This document shows, in pieces, positions 19,522-28,772 of a stretch of 64,000 nt of DNA. The notes under the pieces are model-generated. The model made no database searches. It was not told the DNA's origin and saw only the letters and a program-made list of their open reading frames with translations. A program made the position numbers and the translations under genes. Position 1 is the first letter of the stretch. Each line of letters opens with the position of its first letter. Location: positions 248,065 to 312,064 of the forward strand of contig NZ_JACICY010000004.1 of the NCBI RefSeq assembly GCF_014196055.1. The letters are read 5' to 3'. Source of the stretch: Novosphingobium hassiacum. Its GTDB lineage: Bacteria; Pseudomonadota; Alphaproteobacteria; Sphingomonadales; Sphingomonadaceae.

Positions 19522-20384
19522 TGATCGGCCTCGTGCTGTCGTTGCTGTGGATGTGTGGCCGACAGGCGGTTGAAGCCCGCTTCGATAGCCGCAAAGCGAC
19601 GTGCCACTTCGGCCCTGCGCTCTTCATGAGTGAAAATGTAGCGTTCTCCCTCGGTCACGGCTTCAAGGACGATGCGCCCCACCGCGCCGGGTTCCATGTA
19701 AAGGTCGGTGGGAATGGATACCATGGGCATCCGCGTTTCCTGCTCGCCCAACAATGCTGCCGAAGTCTCGCGAAGCCGCGTGCGGACAAGCCCCGGCATG
19801 ACGATCGAGGCTCCGATGCCGCTCCCCTCGAGTTCGGAGGAAAGGGAGTCCGTCAGGCCCAGCAGAGCTGCCTTGGCCGCACTGTAATCTCCCAGCCCGG
19901 AAACCGAGTTGATTGCGGCCATTGAAGCTACGGTAACGATGTGGCCGCCATTGGCACGCATTCTGGGAACAGCAGCCCGGATGCCGTGAAGCACCCCAAG
20001 GACGGTGATATCGAACAGCCGGCTGAAGCGATCGGGACGAATGTCCCACACCGGCACCCCTGCACCGACCACCCCAGCGCTGTTGCACAACAGGCCAAGC
20101 GGTCCGAACTGCTGCTCTGCACTGTCCAGCGCCCTGCCCCATTCACCGGGCTCGGTAACGTCGAGCGTCATGCCGACCGCTTTGTGACCCTCGGCGCGAA
20201 TGGCGGCTGCCGCAGCGCTTGCGCGGCCGGGATCGATGTCCGCCACAACGACGCAAGCGCCTGTTGCGGCAAAGGCATGAGCAATCCCCTCGCCGATCCC
20301 GCTTCCGCCGCCCGCGACGAATACCAGGCGCCCCGCAAAAGAGGCCCGCTGGTTGGAGTGATCAGAGCTGGTCGAAGGGGACAT
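19518..20384 (-). CDS. Short-chain dehydrogenase/reductase (SDR)
   Basis: 288 residues from an ATG at 20384 that overlaps the acyl-CoA dehydrogenase stop by 23 bases. No other good start is visible, and the frame continuing to 20741 is a shadow. The cofactor motif GGGSGIGEG is near residue 27, the acidic residue VVADIDPGR after the second strand suggests NAD(H), NSAG is near residue 106, and the catalytic YSAAK near 176. A likely role is oxidation of a hydroxyacyl-CoA or a cyclic alcohol in the same pathway. Confidence 0.88.
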   Translation of the reverse strand: MSPSTSSDHSNQRASFAGRLVFVAGGGSGIGEGIAHAFAATGACVVVADIDPGRASAAAAAIRAEGHKAVGMTLDVTEPGEWGRALDSAEQQFGPLGLLCNSAGVVGAGVPVWDIRPDRFSRLFDITVLGVLHGIRAAVPRMRANGGHIVTVASMAAINSVSGLGDYSAAKAALLGLTDSLSSELEGSGIGASIVMPGLVRTRLRETSAALLGEQETRMPMVSIPTDLYMEPGAVGRIVLEAVTEGERYIFTHEERRAEVARRFAAIEAGFNRLSATHPQQRQHEADQ

Positions 20385-21573
20385 TCTTGTCCGCCCGGAT
20401 GTCACCGGGCATGCCCAGCACGCGTTCCGAAATCTGGTTGCGCAAAACCTCGTCGGCACCACCGGCGATCCGCAGCGCTGTCGACCAGATATAGTCGTAC
20501 CAAATGCGCGCAGTGTCAGCCTCTTCGGGACGGTGTGCAATACCCGCCATTTCGCGAAGTTCCATCGCCAGCCCTGCCGTCTTCTGGTAGCGACTGGCAA
20601 AAGCCAGCTTGACGACAGCGGCCATCGCGCCGGGATTCTCGCCACGAGAAACCATGGTGCGCATGCGCGATTGGAAATGCCGCTCGGCCTGCTCCTCGGC
20701 GTATGCCATGGCAAGCGACAGGCGCACGGCCTCGCTGTCAAGCGCAGTGCCGCGGCCGCGCGGAGTGCGTGCAGCGTAGTGGATCAGACCGCCGATGCCC
20801 TCGCCATTGTCGCTGCCGCCCTGGTTCAACCGTTCCCCGGTGAGCACGGTCATCGCGCAGGCCCAGCCTTCCCCGACTGCACCGATACGGCAGCTATCGG
20901 GAATACGGACGTCGGTGAAGAAGGTCTCGTTAAAGTCGGACGCGCCCGAAATTTGACGGATCGGCCGTACATCGATCCCCGGCGTCTTCATGTCGACGAC
21001 GAAAAAGCTGAGCCCCTTGTGCTTCGGCAGGCTGGGATCGGTCCGGGCGATGAGGATACCCCAGTCGGACAAATGCGCCCAGCTCGACCACACCTTTTGC
21101 CCGTTTACCACCCAGTCGTCGCCGTCCTTCACCGCACGTGTGCGCACCGCAGCAAGGTCGGAGCCAGCCGCGGGTTCGGAGAACAACTGGCACCATGTCA
21201 GGTCACCCAGCAGCGTCGCAGCGGCGAACCGTTCGATCTGTTCCGGGGTGCCGTGCTTGGCGATGACAGGGAGGGCCATCGAGAGGCCGATAATGATATA
21301 AGGGCCCTTTGGCAGGTTGAAGCGGGCCTCTTCCTCACCGAAGACCACCGCCTCCATGATCGTCCCCCCGCGCCCACCAAGCGCCTGGGGCAGCAGAATG
21401 CCAGCATAGCCCGCCTCTGCAAGCCGGCGCTGCCAAGCTGTGCCACGCGCGACCTCGTCGGCGTCATCAAGAGTGACCCCGCGTGGCAGTTCGTGCGCAG
21501 GCGCGTTTGCATTCAGCCAATTGCGCGCCTCGGTGCGGAAAGCGGCTTCTTCGGGTGAATCTGTGAAGTCCAT
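20362..21573 (-). CDS. Acyl-CoA dehydrogenase, subunit A of an adjacent pair
   Basis: 403 residues with the full acyl-CoA dehydrogenase layout: N-terminal helices, middle beta domain (WCQLFSEPAAGSDLAAVRT near residue 135; WVVNGQKVWSSWA near 165) and C-terminal helices ending RIAGGADEVLRNQISERVLG. The Glu of the medium-chain enzyme's EGT motif is not present in this GGADE segment. The start shares one base with the stop of a second dehydrogenase gene. Adjacent unequal pairs like this form heterotetramers in steroid side-chain catabolism (ChsE1-ChsE2 type). FAD-dependent alpha,beta-desaturation is expected. Confidence 0.92.
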   Translation of the reverse strand: MDFTDSPEEAAFRTEARNWLNANAPAHELPRGVTLDDADEVARGTAWQRRLAEAGYAGILLPQALGGRGGTIMEAVVFGEEEARFNLPKGPYIIIGLSMALPVIAKHGTPEQIERFAAATLLGDLTWCQLFSEPAAGSDLAAVRTRAVKDGDDWVVNGQKVWSSWAHLSDWGILIARTDPSLPKHKGLSFFVVDMKTPGIDVRPIRQISGASDFNETFFTDVRIPDSCRIGAVGEGWACAMTVLTGERLNQGGSDNGEGIGGLIHYAARTPRGRGTALDSEAVRLSLAMAYAEEQAERHFQSRMRTMVSRGENPGAMAAVVKLAFASRYQKTAGLAMELREMAGIAHRPEEADTARIWYDYIWSTALRIAGGADEVLRNQISERVLGMPGDIRADKNVPFDQL

Positions 21574-22700
21574 CAGGCTACCTCCGCCACGTTTGCATTC
21601 TGCGTCAGGAAGGAATCGATCAGGCGGTTCGCCCAGACCTCCCTGTTGCCGATCGCCGTCGCGAGGGTCCGTTCCCGGCGATAATAGAAGTGGCAGTTCG
21701 CTTCGAACGTATAGCCGATGCCGCCATGGACCTGAATGTTTTCACGCGCCGCTTGCTCGAACGCGCCGGTTGCGCTCAGCCGCGCCGCTGCTGCTGCAGC
21801 GGGCAGTTCTTCCTCGCCGTACGTCGCAGCCCAGGCTGCATAGAACGCGCTCGACCGGGCCAGCTCGATCGCAACGAAAATGTCGGCAAGCTTGTGCTTG
21901 ATGGCCTGATAACCAGCCAGCGGGCGGCCGAAGATCTGCCGGTCCATCGCATAGTCGCGGGCCATCTTGAGGCAGGCGTCAGCACCGCCAACGGCCTCGA
22001 ACGCGGCCTGAACTGCAGCGAGATCGAACAGCTTGGCCAGTACTTCGTCTGCGGGAGCAGCAGCCAACGGCTCGAACGGCACACCGTCGAACCGCAACTC
22101 GTAATGCGCGCGCAATTGGTCGAAACTCGCAAGCTTGGTCCGGGTCACGCCAGGGTGATCCAGCGAGACTAGGCCCAGCGTAGGTTGGCCGGATCCGTCA
22201 TGTGCCAGGACTATGGCAAGGCTGGCAATCCCGGCGTCGGCCACGGGCCCTTTCTGCCCGTCGAGCACGCCGTCGCGAACTTGGGCAGTCAGGACATCGG
22301 CTGTCCAGCCGCCCGGACCCTCTGCATAGGCAAAGGTCGCAATCGTATCACCCGAGGCGAGCGCAGGAAGCCAGCGGGCCTTCTGTTCTTCGCTACCGGC
22401 CAGCATTATCGCCTCGGCGGCAAGAACGATCGAGGAGAAGAATGGCAGGGCAGCGTTGGCCCGGCCCAGCTCCTCGCTGATCACCGCAAGATCAAGCCGG
22501 GTCATCCCAACGCCACCGAACTGTTCGGGAATCGCCGCGCCGAGGAAGCCCATTTCGGCGAGTTCACGCCACAGCGGCTCGTCCCATTCGGCACCTGCAT
22601 CGATGAGCTGCCGCAGGCGATCGGGTGGGGATCGTTCGGCGAGCAGGCCATTCGCCTGCTCGGCCAGCATTTTCTGTTCATCCGACAGGTCGAAGTTCAT
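21573..22700 (-). CDS. Acyl-CoA dehydrogenase, subunit B of an adjacent pair
   Basis: 375 residues. The N-terminal domain (MNFDLSDEQKMLAEQANGLL) and C-terminal domain are recognisable, with QIFGRPLAGYQAIKHKLADI near residue 250 and HGGIGYTFEANCHFYYRRE near 340. The middle domain is short and poorly conserved (the usual TEP..GSD segment is absent). That is typical of the partner subunit in heteromeric acyl-CoA dehydrogenases. It is the first gene of the minus-strand unit and diverges from the CoA-transferase gene, with the shared promoter region at 22701-22920. Confidence 0.88.
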   Translation of the reverse strand: MNFDLSDEQKMLAEQANGLLAERSPPDRLRQLIDAGAEWDEPLWRELAEMGFLGAAIPEQFGGVGMTRLDLAVISEELGRANAALPFFSSIVLAAEAIMLAGSEEQKARWLPALASGDTIATFAYAEGPGGWTADVLTAQVRDGVLDGQKGPVADAGIASLAIVLAHDGSGQPTLGLVSLDHPGVTRTKLASFDQLRAHYELRFDGVPFEPLAAAPADEVLAKLFDLAAVQAAFEAVGGADACLKMARDYAMDRQIFGRPLAGYQAIKHKLADIFVAIELARSSAFYAAWAATYGEEELPAAAAAARLSATGAFEQAARENIQVHGGIGYTFEANCHFYYRRERTLATAIGNREVWANRLIDSFLTQNANVAEVA

Positions 22701-22920
22701 TGCGAACGGCCCCTTAGCGATCTGGTTCGATTCTCAAAGCACATATCTTACCAAGCTATATAAGTTCAAGCGATCATGCGCAGTGTTTGCTAGCACCGGT
22801 TGCCTCGTTCCGCTAGCATGATCAACACGGTCTTTTAGAACATACCATGCTAAACAAGTAAGATGGTCTGGCCGAGGGTGCCGGCATGCGCTAACACCGG
22901 TGCAAAGTCGTCGGAACGAT
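22701..22920. promoter_or_regulatory. Divergent promoter region of acyl-CoA dehydrogenase and CoA-transferase units
   Basis: 220 bases, AT-richer than its surroundings, between genes starting at 22700 (-) and 22921 (+). CTTACCAAGCTATATAAG near 22755 and ACAAGTAAGATGG near 22850 are roughly opposite copies of a CTTACTTG-like word and may mark promoters or operators. The TTGAC palindrome is absent here. Confidence 0.45.
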
Positions 22921-25200
22921 ATGGGAAGGATACTTGAGTTGACCGCAATCCTGGCCGGCGTCCGGATCGTCGATCTTTCGACCAATCATGCAGCGGGCTT
23001 GGCGGCAATGCTGCTGGCCGAGGTTGGTGCCGAAGTGGTCAGGATCGAGCCGCCGAGCGGCGATCCCGAGCGCGGAACGCCCAACTTTGCTGTGATCCAC
23101 CGCAGCAAGGGATCCCTTGTTCTGGATTTGAAAAGTCCGGATGGCTCGGGGGAACTGACTCGCCTGCTCGCAGCCGCCGACGTCCTGATTCACGATCGCA
23201 TGCCCGGCGACCTTGACGGATTCTTCGACAACGCAAACCTGGCAGCGCAATTTCCTGATCTGATATCGAGCCACATCGGCAGCTGGCCGACGGGCCATCC
23301 CCTGGCCGGAACGCCGGTGGACGAAGCCCTGGCAATGGCGCAAGCGGGCTTCTGCGACGAGCAGCGCTCGGCTCAACGCGAAGGGCCGGTTTACCTGCGT
23401 TTCCTGCTGGGTGAAGGCGGTGCAGCTTACCTCAGTGCCGCCGGCATAGTCGCCCGCCTCATCGCGAGGGACAAGACGGGGCGTGGCGGCGCGGCCGATA
23501 CCAGCCTAGTTCAAGGTGCGCTGACATCAGTCATCATGTTCTGGCACCGCGCGGAGCGTGAAACGCAGTCGCTTCGCGACGGGCGCAACAAGAACATACC
23601 CTATTTCACATTCCAGTGCAGCGACGGGGAATGGCTTCATGTCATGAGCTCCCCTGACCATGCGCCCAAGATGAAAGAGGGGCTCGATGCACTTGACCCC
23701 CACGTGCGGGCCGAAGCCGTTGCGCAAAAGAGCTTTCCGGTCCTGCCGAGTTGGGGCGCAAACGAGATCGTTTTTCGTACCCGTCCGCGGCAAGAATGGC
23801 TCGACGAACTGTGGGCTCACGATGTCAGCGTGCAGCCGTGCCTGTCGATGGGCGAGGCATACTTCGACGAGCAGGCGCGCGCGAATGGATATGTCGTCGC
23901 AATCGATGACCCGGTGCTTGGACGCACGCTCCAGCCTGGTTCGCCACTGCAGGTCAATCCACCCGCGCAGGTGCGCAACCCCGCCCCCGTAATTGACGAT
24001 GCCCGGGCGGTGGTGGCTCGATGGGCCCCGCGCCCGCTTCGTGCGGCGGCGGGTACCACCTTGCGCATGCCGCTCGAGGGCGTGAAAGTACTCGATCTCG
24101 GCAACTTCCTTGCAGGGCCGTTCGCGCCGATGATCATGGCGATGATGGGTGCCGAGGTCATCAAGCTGGAAGCTGCGAGCGGTGACCAGATGCGCTGGGT
24201 GGAGTGGTCGTTCACCGCATGCCAGCGGGGCAAGCGAGCGATCGCGGTAGATCTCAAGAATCCGGCAGGCCGCAAAGTGCTCGAGCGGCTCGTAAAGTGG
24301 GCCGATATTGTGCATCACAACCTGCGGATGCCCGCTGCGCGCAAGCTGGGCCTGGATTATGAAACACTCCGGGCGATCAATCCGCGGATCGTCTACGCTC
24401 ATGTAAGCTCGTACGGGCCAACCGGGCCACGCAAGGACTGGCCCGGCTACGACCAGCTGTTTCAGGCGGCCTGTGGCTGGGAATACGAGAGCGCCGGGCC
24501 AGGCAACCCCCCCATATGGAACCGGTTCGGCATGATGGATCACCAGTGCGCCATGGCTTCGCTGGTGGCGACCCTGCTGGCGCTGCACCACCGTGATCGT
24601 ACCGGTGAAGGTTCGGCGGTCGCCGCCTCGCTCCTTGGTGCCGGCTTGTTGACGTTGCGCGAAACCGTCGTTCTGCCCGATGGCAGCATCGCGCCCTATC
24701 CGCAGCTTGATGGCGACCAGATGGGTCTTTCGCCCCAGCGGCGTCTGTTCTGCTGCGCTGATGGATGGATCATGACCGTAACCGAATCGGCCGGTGCTTA
24801 CGACCGCTTACTGGAAATCGCCGGGGTCGATGACATCGCGGGACTGGAACGGCACTTCATCCAGACGTCCGTAGCCGTGGCTCTGGCTGAAGTGGCTGCA
24901 GCAGGCGGCGCGGCGGTTGAGGCAATGCGTGACCAGCGCTTGCCGTTCCTCGATAATCCAGCCAATCGCGCCGCCCGACTGGTAGCGACCTACCCCCATC
25001 GCATTTACGGCCAATTCGACCAGGTGGGCGCGTTCCTGGATTTCCACGACATGGATGTGAAGCTCGACCGGGCTCCACCGGTAACGGGCGAACATAGCCG
25101 CGAACTGCTCGCCGAGTTTGGTTTCACACCCACAGAAATAGCCGAGATGCTCGATTGCGGGCTTGTCGTGGCACCCAGCGAGCAGGAGAACCTGGCGTGA
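22921..25200 (+). CDS. Double-domain family III (CaiB/BaiF) CoA transferase
   Basis: 759 residues from ATG 22921; an in-frame GTG at 22900 is also possible. Two CaiB/BaiF units are fused: residues about 10-350 (LAGVRIVDLSTNHAAGLAAM) and 385-740 (LEGVKVLDLGNFLAGPFAP). Family III transferases use an Asp to carry CoA as a thioester. The C-terminal half keeps it at Asp540 (FGMMDHQ), but the matching site in the N-terminal half is Glu165 (FLLGEGG), so probably one active centre. The gene likely activates the substrate acid by CoA transfer. The next gene starts inside its stop codon (GTGA). Confidence 0.9.
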   Translation: MGRILELTAILAGVRIVDLSTNHAAGLAAMLLAEVGAEVVRIEPPSGDPERGTPNFAVIHRSKGSLVLDLKSPDGSGELTRLLAAADVLIHDRMPGDLDGFFDNANLAAQFPDLISSHIGSWPTGHPLAGTPVDEALAMAQAGFCDEQRSAQREGPVYLRFLLGEGGAAYLSAAGIVARLIARDKTGRGGAADTSLVQGALTSVIMFWHRAERETQSLRDGRNKNIPYFTFQCSDGEWLHVMSSPDHAPKMKEGLDALDPHVRAEAVAQKSFPVLPSWGANEIVFRTRPRQEWLDELWAHDVSVQPCLSMGEAYFDEQARANGYVVAIDDPVLGRTLQPGSPLQVNPPAQVRNPAPVIDDARAVVARWAPRPLRAAAGTTLRMPLEGVKVLDLGNFLAGPFAPMIMAMMGAEVIKLEAASGDQMRWVEWSFTACQRGKRAIAVDLKNPAGRKVLERLVKWADIVHHNLRMPAARKLGLDYETLRAINPRIVYAHVSSYGPTGPRKDWPGYDQLFQAACGWEYESAGPGNPPIWNRFGMMDHQCAMASLVATLLALHHRDRTGEGSAVAASLLGAGLLTLRETVVLPDGSIAPYPQLDGDQMGLSPQRRLFCCADGWIMTVTESAGAYDRLLEIAGVDDIAGLERHFIQTSVAVALAEVAAAGGAAVEAMRDQRLPFLDNPANRAARLVATYPHRIYGQFDQVGAFLDFHDMDVKLDRAPPVTGEHSRELLAEFGFTPTEIAEMLDCGLVVAPSEQENLA

Positions 25201-26387
25201 GCCTATTTGAGAACTTTGGCCGTCCCGTCGCGATAACCGGAGCGGGCATGTCAACGATCGGCCGCAAGACCGGCATCGCACCGACGCTTCTCCTTGCCGA
25301 AGCGGCGATCGAGGCAATTGTCGACGCGGGACTGACGCGGGACGATATCGACGGCATCTGCACCTTTCCGGGGAAAATGGATTCATCGCCCGGGATGTCG
25401 CCTTTGGGCGTGGGCGAAGCGCGCAACACGCTCGGTCTCAAGACTACCTGGCACAGTAATACAGCCGAAGGGCCAGCACAGATGAGTGCGCTGATGGTTG
25501 CAGCCATGGCAGTCGCGACGGGTCATGCCCGACATGTCCTCTGCTTCCGGCTACTCACCGAATCGTCGTCGCAGAGCGCCGGAAAGCGGGCCAGCGTCCC
25601 ATCGGGCACGTCGGACCGGGTAGGCGGCTGGTTCGAATGGTATCTGCCCATGAACGCACCGTCGGCAGCCAACTGGACCGGCTGGATGGCCACTCGCTAC
25701 ATGCACGAATTCGGCCTTACGCGCGAACACCTCGGGATGATCGCTGTGAGCCAGCGCGCTAACGCGTTGCACAATCCCCGAGCCGTGATGAAAACCGCGC
25801 TGACCATGGAAGACTACATTGCTGCGCGGATGATCTCCACCCCGCTGGGCCTGTTCGACTGCGACATTCCGATCGATGGTGCCTGCTGCTTCATAGTCTC
25901 TGCCTTGGATGCAGCACGCGATTGCCGAAAGCCGCCGCTGCGGATCGAGGCTTTCGGCGCGGGGATGGAAAGCAAGGAAACTTGGGACCAGCGAGCAGAC
26001 CTGACCACGATGGCCGCCCACGACGCAGGTCGGGACCTTTGGCGGCGGACGGACCTGAAACCCGAGGACGTCCAGGTCCTGGCCCTTTACGACGGCTTCA
26101 GCATGTTCGTCCCGATATGGCTCGAGGCCTTGGGATTTTGCGGCCATGGCGAGGCAAAGCATTTGATTGCGGATGGCCAACTCCTGATCGACGGGCGCTT
26201 TCCTACCAATACCGGTGGCGGGCAGCTCTCTGCCGGAAGACTGCATGGTTTCGGACTGCTCCACGAGGCCTGCACCCAGCTGTGGGGTGAAGGTGGCGGG
26301 CGGCAGGTGAGCGGTGATCCTCGCACGGCCGTCTGCGGCATGGGCGGCGGCCCGCTCGGCGGCGCCATGCTGCTCGTACGCGATTGA
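25197..26387 (+). CDS. Thiolase-fold lipid-transfer-like protein (SCP-x/Ltp type)
   Basis: 396 residues from a GTG overlapping the preceding stop. The thiolase fold is visible from VAITGAGMSTIGRKTG and DGICTFPG through a C-terminal GGGQLSAGRLHGFGLLHEA and VCGMGGGPLGGAM. The usual nucleophilic Cys of thiolases is absent from the segment TWHSNTAEGPAQMSAL near residue 90. Such Cys-less members include the Ltp2 aldolases, which cleave steroid side-chain CoA esters together with a DUF35 partner. The function here is inferred, not shown; a non-catalytic role is also possible. Confidence 0.85.
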   Translation: MSLFENFGRPVAITGAGMSTIGRKTGIAPTLLLAEAAIEAIVDAGLTRDDIDGICTFPGKMDSSPGMSPLGVGEARNTLGLKTTWHSNTAEGPAQMSALMVAAMAVATGHARHVLCFRLLTESSSQSAGKRASVPSGTSDRVGGWFEWYLPMNAPSAANWTGWMATRYMHEFGLTREHLGMIAVSQRANALHNPRAVMKTALTMEDYIAARMISTPLGLFDCDIPIDGACCFIVSALDAARDCRKPPLRIEAFGAGMESKETWDQRADLTTMAAHDAGRDLWRRTDLKPEDVQVLALYDGFSMFVPIWLEALGFCGHGEAKHLIADGQLLIDGRFPTNTGGGQLSAGRLHGFGLLHEACTQLWGEGGGRQVSGDPRTAVCGMGGGPLGGAMLLVRD

Positions 26388-27847
26388 TGAATGCTACTCG
26401 TCTCGCCGATATCGGCGCGGCCTACCCGACGGACCCTATGCTCATGAGCCGAACAGCCTCCATCCTACTGATGTGCGCCCTTTTTGTCGTCGAGGTTACC
26501 GCAGCCTTCGAAACCGCGATGATCTATGCTGCAAGCGGACAGCTGATCAAGGCGTTCGGAGACCCGATTGCGGTGGGTTGGCTGATCACGGTCTATCTGC
26601 TCGTCGGCGCGGCTGCTGCGGCCATCATCGCCCGGCTTGGTGATATCTATGGACGCCGGCGTGTGTCCTTGGTTCTGATGGCAGTAATCGCGTGCGGGTC
26701 GCTGCTGAGCGCACTTTCTTCCTCGTTTCTTCTGATTCTTATCGGCCGTGGGCTGCAAGGCATTTCGAGTGCGATACTCCCCCTATGCTTCGGTATGGCG
26801 CGTGAAAACATGCAACCAACCAAGGTGCCGCTGGCGGTTGGCGTGATCATGTCAGGCGCCTCGGCCGGGTCGGCAGCGGGACTTGTGATCGGGGGATCGA
26901 TAGTCGACAACTTTGGCTGGCAGGCGATCTTCTATGCCAGCGCGGGGATGGCCACGCTGTCGTTCGCTCTACTGCTGCTCTTCGTGCCCCGATCCACCGC
27001 ACAAAAGGGACCCCGCGCGAAGCTGGACGTCGGCAGCGCACTGCTTTTCGTGCCCGGATTGCTCGCCATACTCATCGCCATCAGCGAAGGAAAGGATTGG
27101 GGCTGGACCAGTCCCACCGTGCTCGGGCTGCTTGCCGGCGGGTTGGCGCTGATTGTGATCTGGATTCGTCGTAGCCTGAAGCATGCTGACCCCCTGATCG
27201 ATGTCAGACTGTTCGCAAACCGCAATGTCGCGATCGCCAACGCCTCCTACGGCTTGATCGCACTCGGCGGGCTGCAGATGACCCTCGTCTTTTCGATCAT
27301 GATGCAGGCGCCGGTATGGACAGGCATCGGGTTGGGCTTGAGTGCTGCTGTGGCTGGCCTTGTCAAACTTCCGGCCAACGTCCTTGCTTTTTTCGCCGGT
27401 CCGCTGAGTGGCTATTCCACGACGCGCTTGGGTGGACGTGCAGTCATGGCCGGGGGCGGCATGCTGTCTGCTCTGGGATGGGTGTTCGTCCTGATATTCC
27501 ACGACAACGTCTGGCAGATCGGGCTAAGCTTCTGCATCATCACCCTGGGTACGGCGATCCTATATGCTGCCGGTCCCAACGTCGTGATCAGCGCAGTACC
27601 GCCAGATCGGACCAGCGAGGCTACAGGAATGCTTGCCGTTGTCCGCTCGATCGCCATGGGTGTCGGTTCCCAGCTCATCGCGGTCCTGCTCGCAACAAGC
27701 ACGATTTCGCAACAGGGTACGCGCGGCACCTATCCAGATGCCCATGCGTTCATGCTGACTGTTGTCGTCATTATGTGCCTGACCCTGAGCGCTGCGCTCA
27801 TCTCATTGCTGCTGCCGCGCAGGGCGGGTTTGCCGAACCTGACTTAG
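26387..27847 (+). CDS. Major facilitator superfamily transporter, DHA2-like
   Basis: 486 residues from an ATG overlapping the previous TGA (TGATG). Many hydrophobic helices are present, about 14 by eye. The loop motif ARLGDIYGRRRVSLV between helices 2 and 3 is MFS motif A, and the second half repeats the pattern. Length and helix number fit the DHA2 drug/H+ antiporter group, but location in a catabolic operon leaves import or efflux of a pathway compound open. Confidence 0.9.
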   Translation: MNATRLADIGAAYPTDPMLMSRTASILLMCALFVVEVTAAFETAMIYAASGQLIKAFGDPIAVGWLITVYLLVGAAAAAIIARLGDIYGRRRVSLVLMAVIACGSLLSALSSSFLLILIGRGLQGISSAILPLCFGMARENMQPTKVPLAVGVIMSGASAGSAAGLVIGGSIVDNFGWQAIFYASAGMATLSFALLLLFVPRSTAQKGPRAKLDVGSALLFVPGLLAILIAISEGKDWGWTSPTVLGLLAGGLALIVIWIRRSLKHADPLIDVRLFANRNVAIANASYGLIALGGLQMTLVFSIMMQAPVWTGIGLGLSAAVAGLVKLPANVLAFFAGPLSGYSTTRLGGRAVMAGGGMLSALGWVFVLIFHDNVWQIGLSFCIITLGTAILYAAGPNVVISAVPPDRTSEATGMLAVVRSIAMGVGSQLIAVLLATSTISQQGTRGTYPDAHAFMLTVVVIMCLTLSAALISLLLPRRAGLPNLT

Positions 27848-27914
27848 CAGATCGAAGACAGCCGGCACCGGCACATAATGTTCGAGCGCAACAGATAACC
27901 ACCAAGGACAGCTT

Positions 27915-28697
27915 ATGGCTTTTTCACTCGACCAGTTCCGCCTTGATGGTCAAACCGCGATCGTTACAGGCGTGGGCGCGCGCGGGAACAGCATCGGACG
28001 CGCGTTTGCGCATGGGTTGGCGGCAGCGGGCGCCAACGTCGTGGTGGCATCGCGCAGCGACGCGACGGTTGCCGTGGTGGAGGAGATTGTCGCCACCGGT
28101 GGGCGCGCCCTTCCGGCAAAGGTTGATATTACAGATCCCGACAGCGTGCGGGCGATGGTCGCCAAGGCGGTGAGCGAGTTCGGCGGGCTGGACATCATCG
28201 TCAACAATGCCGCCTTGATGGCCGAACTGGATTTCAAGCCAGCGATTGCTACGTCCATCGAGGACTGGAACAGGATTATGGCGGTCAATGTCACTGGCGC
28301 TCTGAACTGCGCGCAGGCTGCTGCGCCACAGATGCGGCAGCGTGGCGGAGGCCGGATCGTTAACATTCTTTCGTCGGGCGCGTTCCCTGCAGCAAGTGTC
28401 TACGGTGTGAGCAAGCTTGCTCTGCTGGGATTGACCACAACGCTTGCCAAAGAGCTTGGGCGCGACGGAATTGCTGTCAACGCAATCGCCCCCGGCATGA
28501 CCGCCAGCGAAGCTGGGCTCGCGCTTACTCCGCCTGACTCGCCCTATGTGAAGATTGCCGAGGCGAAGGCTGCCTTGCGCGCCTTCGGAGAACCGGACGA
28601 ACTTGTCGGGGCCCTGCTACTGCTATGTTCTGCGGCGGGACGATGGATGACCGGGCAGGTTCTTAACGTCGATGGGGGAATTGTGCTTCGCCCCTGA
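27915..28697 (+). CDS. Short-chain dehydrogenase/reductase
   Basis: 260 residues with AAGGAC before the ATG. The dinucleotide loop reads TGVGARGNSIGRA, an extended version of the usual TGxxxGIG, near residue 16. NNAALM is near residue 97 and the catalytic YGVSK near 159; the end GQVLNVDGGIVL is typical. It is last in the unit with the CoA transferase, thiolase-like protein and transporter, and is followed by a stem-loop. Confidence 0.9.
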   Translation: MAFSLDQFRLDGQTAIVTGVGARGNSIGRAFAHGLAAAGANVVVASRSDATVAVVEEIVATGGRALPAKVDITDPDSVRAMVAKAVSEFGGLDIIVNNAALMAELDFKPAIATSIEDWNRIMAVNVTGALNCAQAAAPQMRQRGGGRIVNILSSGAFPAASVYGVSKLALLGLTTTLAKELGRDGIAVNAIAPGMTASEAGLALTPPDSPYVKIAEAKAALRAFGEPDELVGALLLLCSAAGRWMTGQVLNVDGGIVLRP

Positions 28698-28728
28698 TTT
28701 TACGGCGATTTCGCAATAAAACAAACCG

Positions 28729-28752
28729 CCCGGCAGGTGCCTACCCGCCGGG
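28729..28752. terminator. Terminator between convergent SDR and amidohydrolase
   Basis: CCCGGC and GCCGGG, extended by GGT/ACC past one mismatch, form a hairpin. On the minus strand it is followed by GGTTTGTTTTATT, so it should act as an intrinsic terminator for the amidohydrolase gene; it may also serve the SDR. Confidence 0.75.
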
Positions 28753-28772
28753 TGCCGGTTATATGACGTTGA

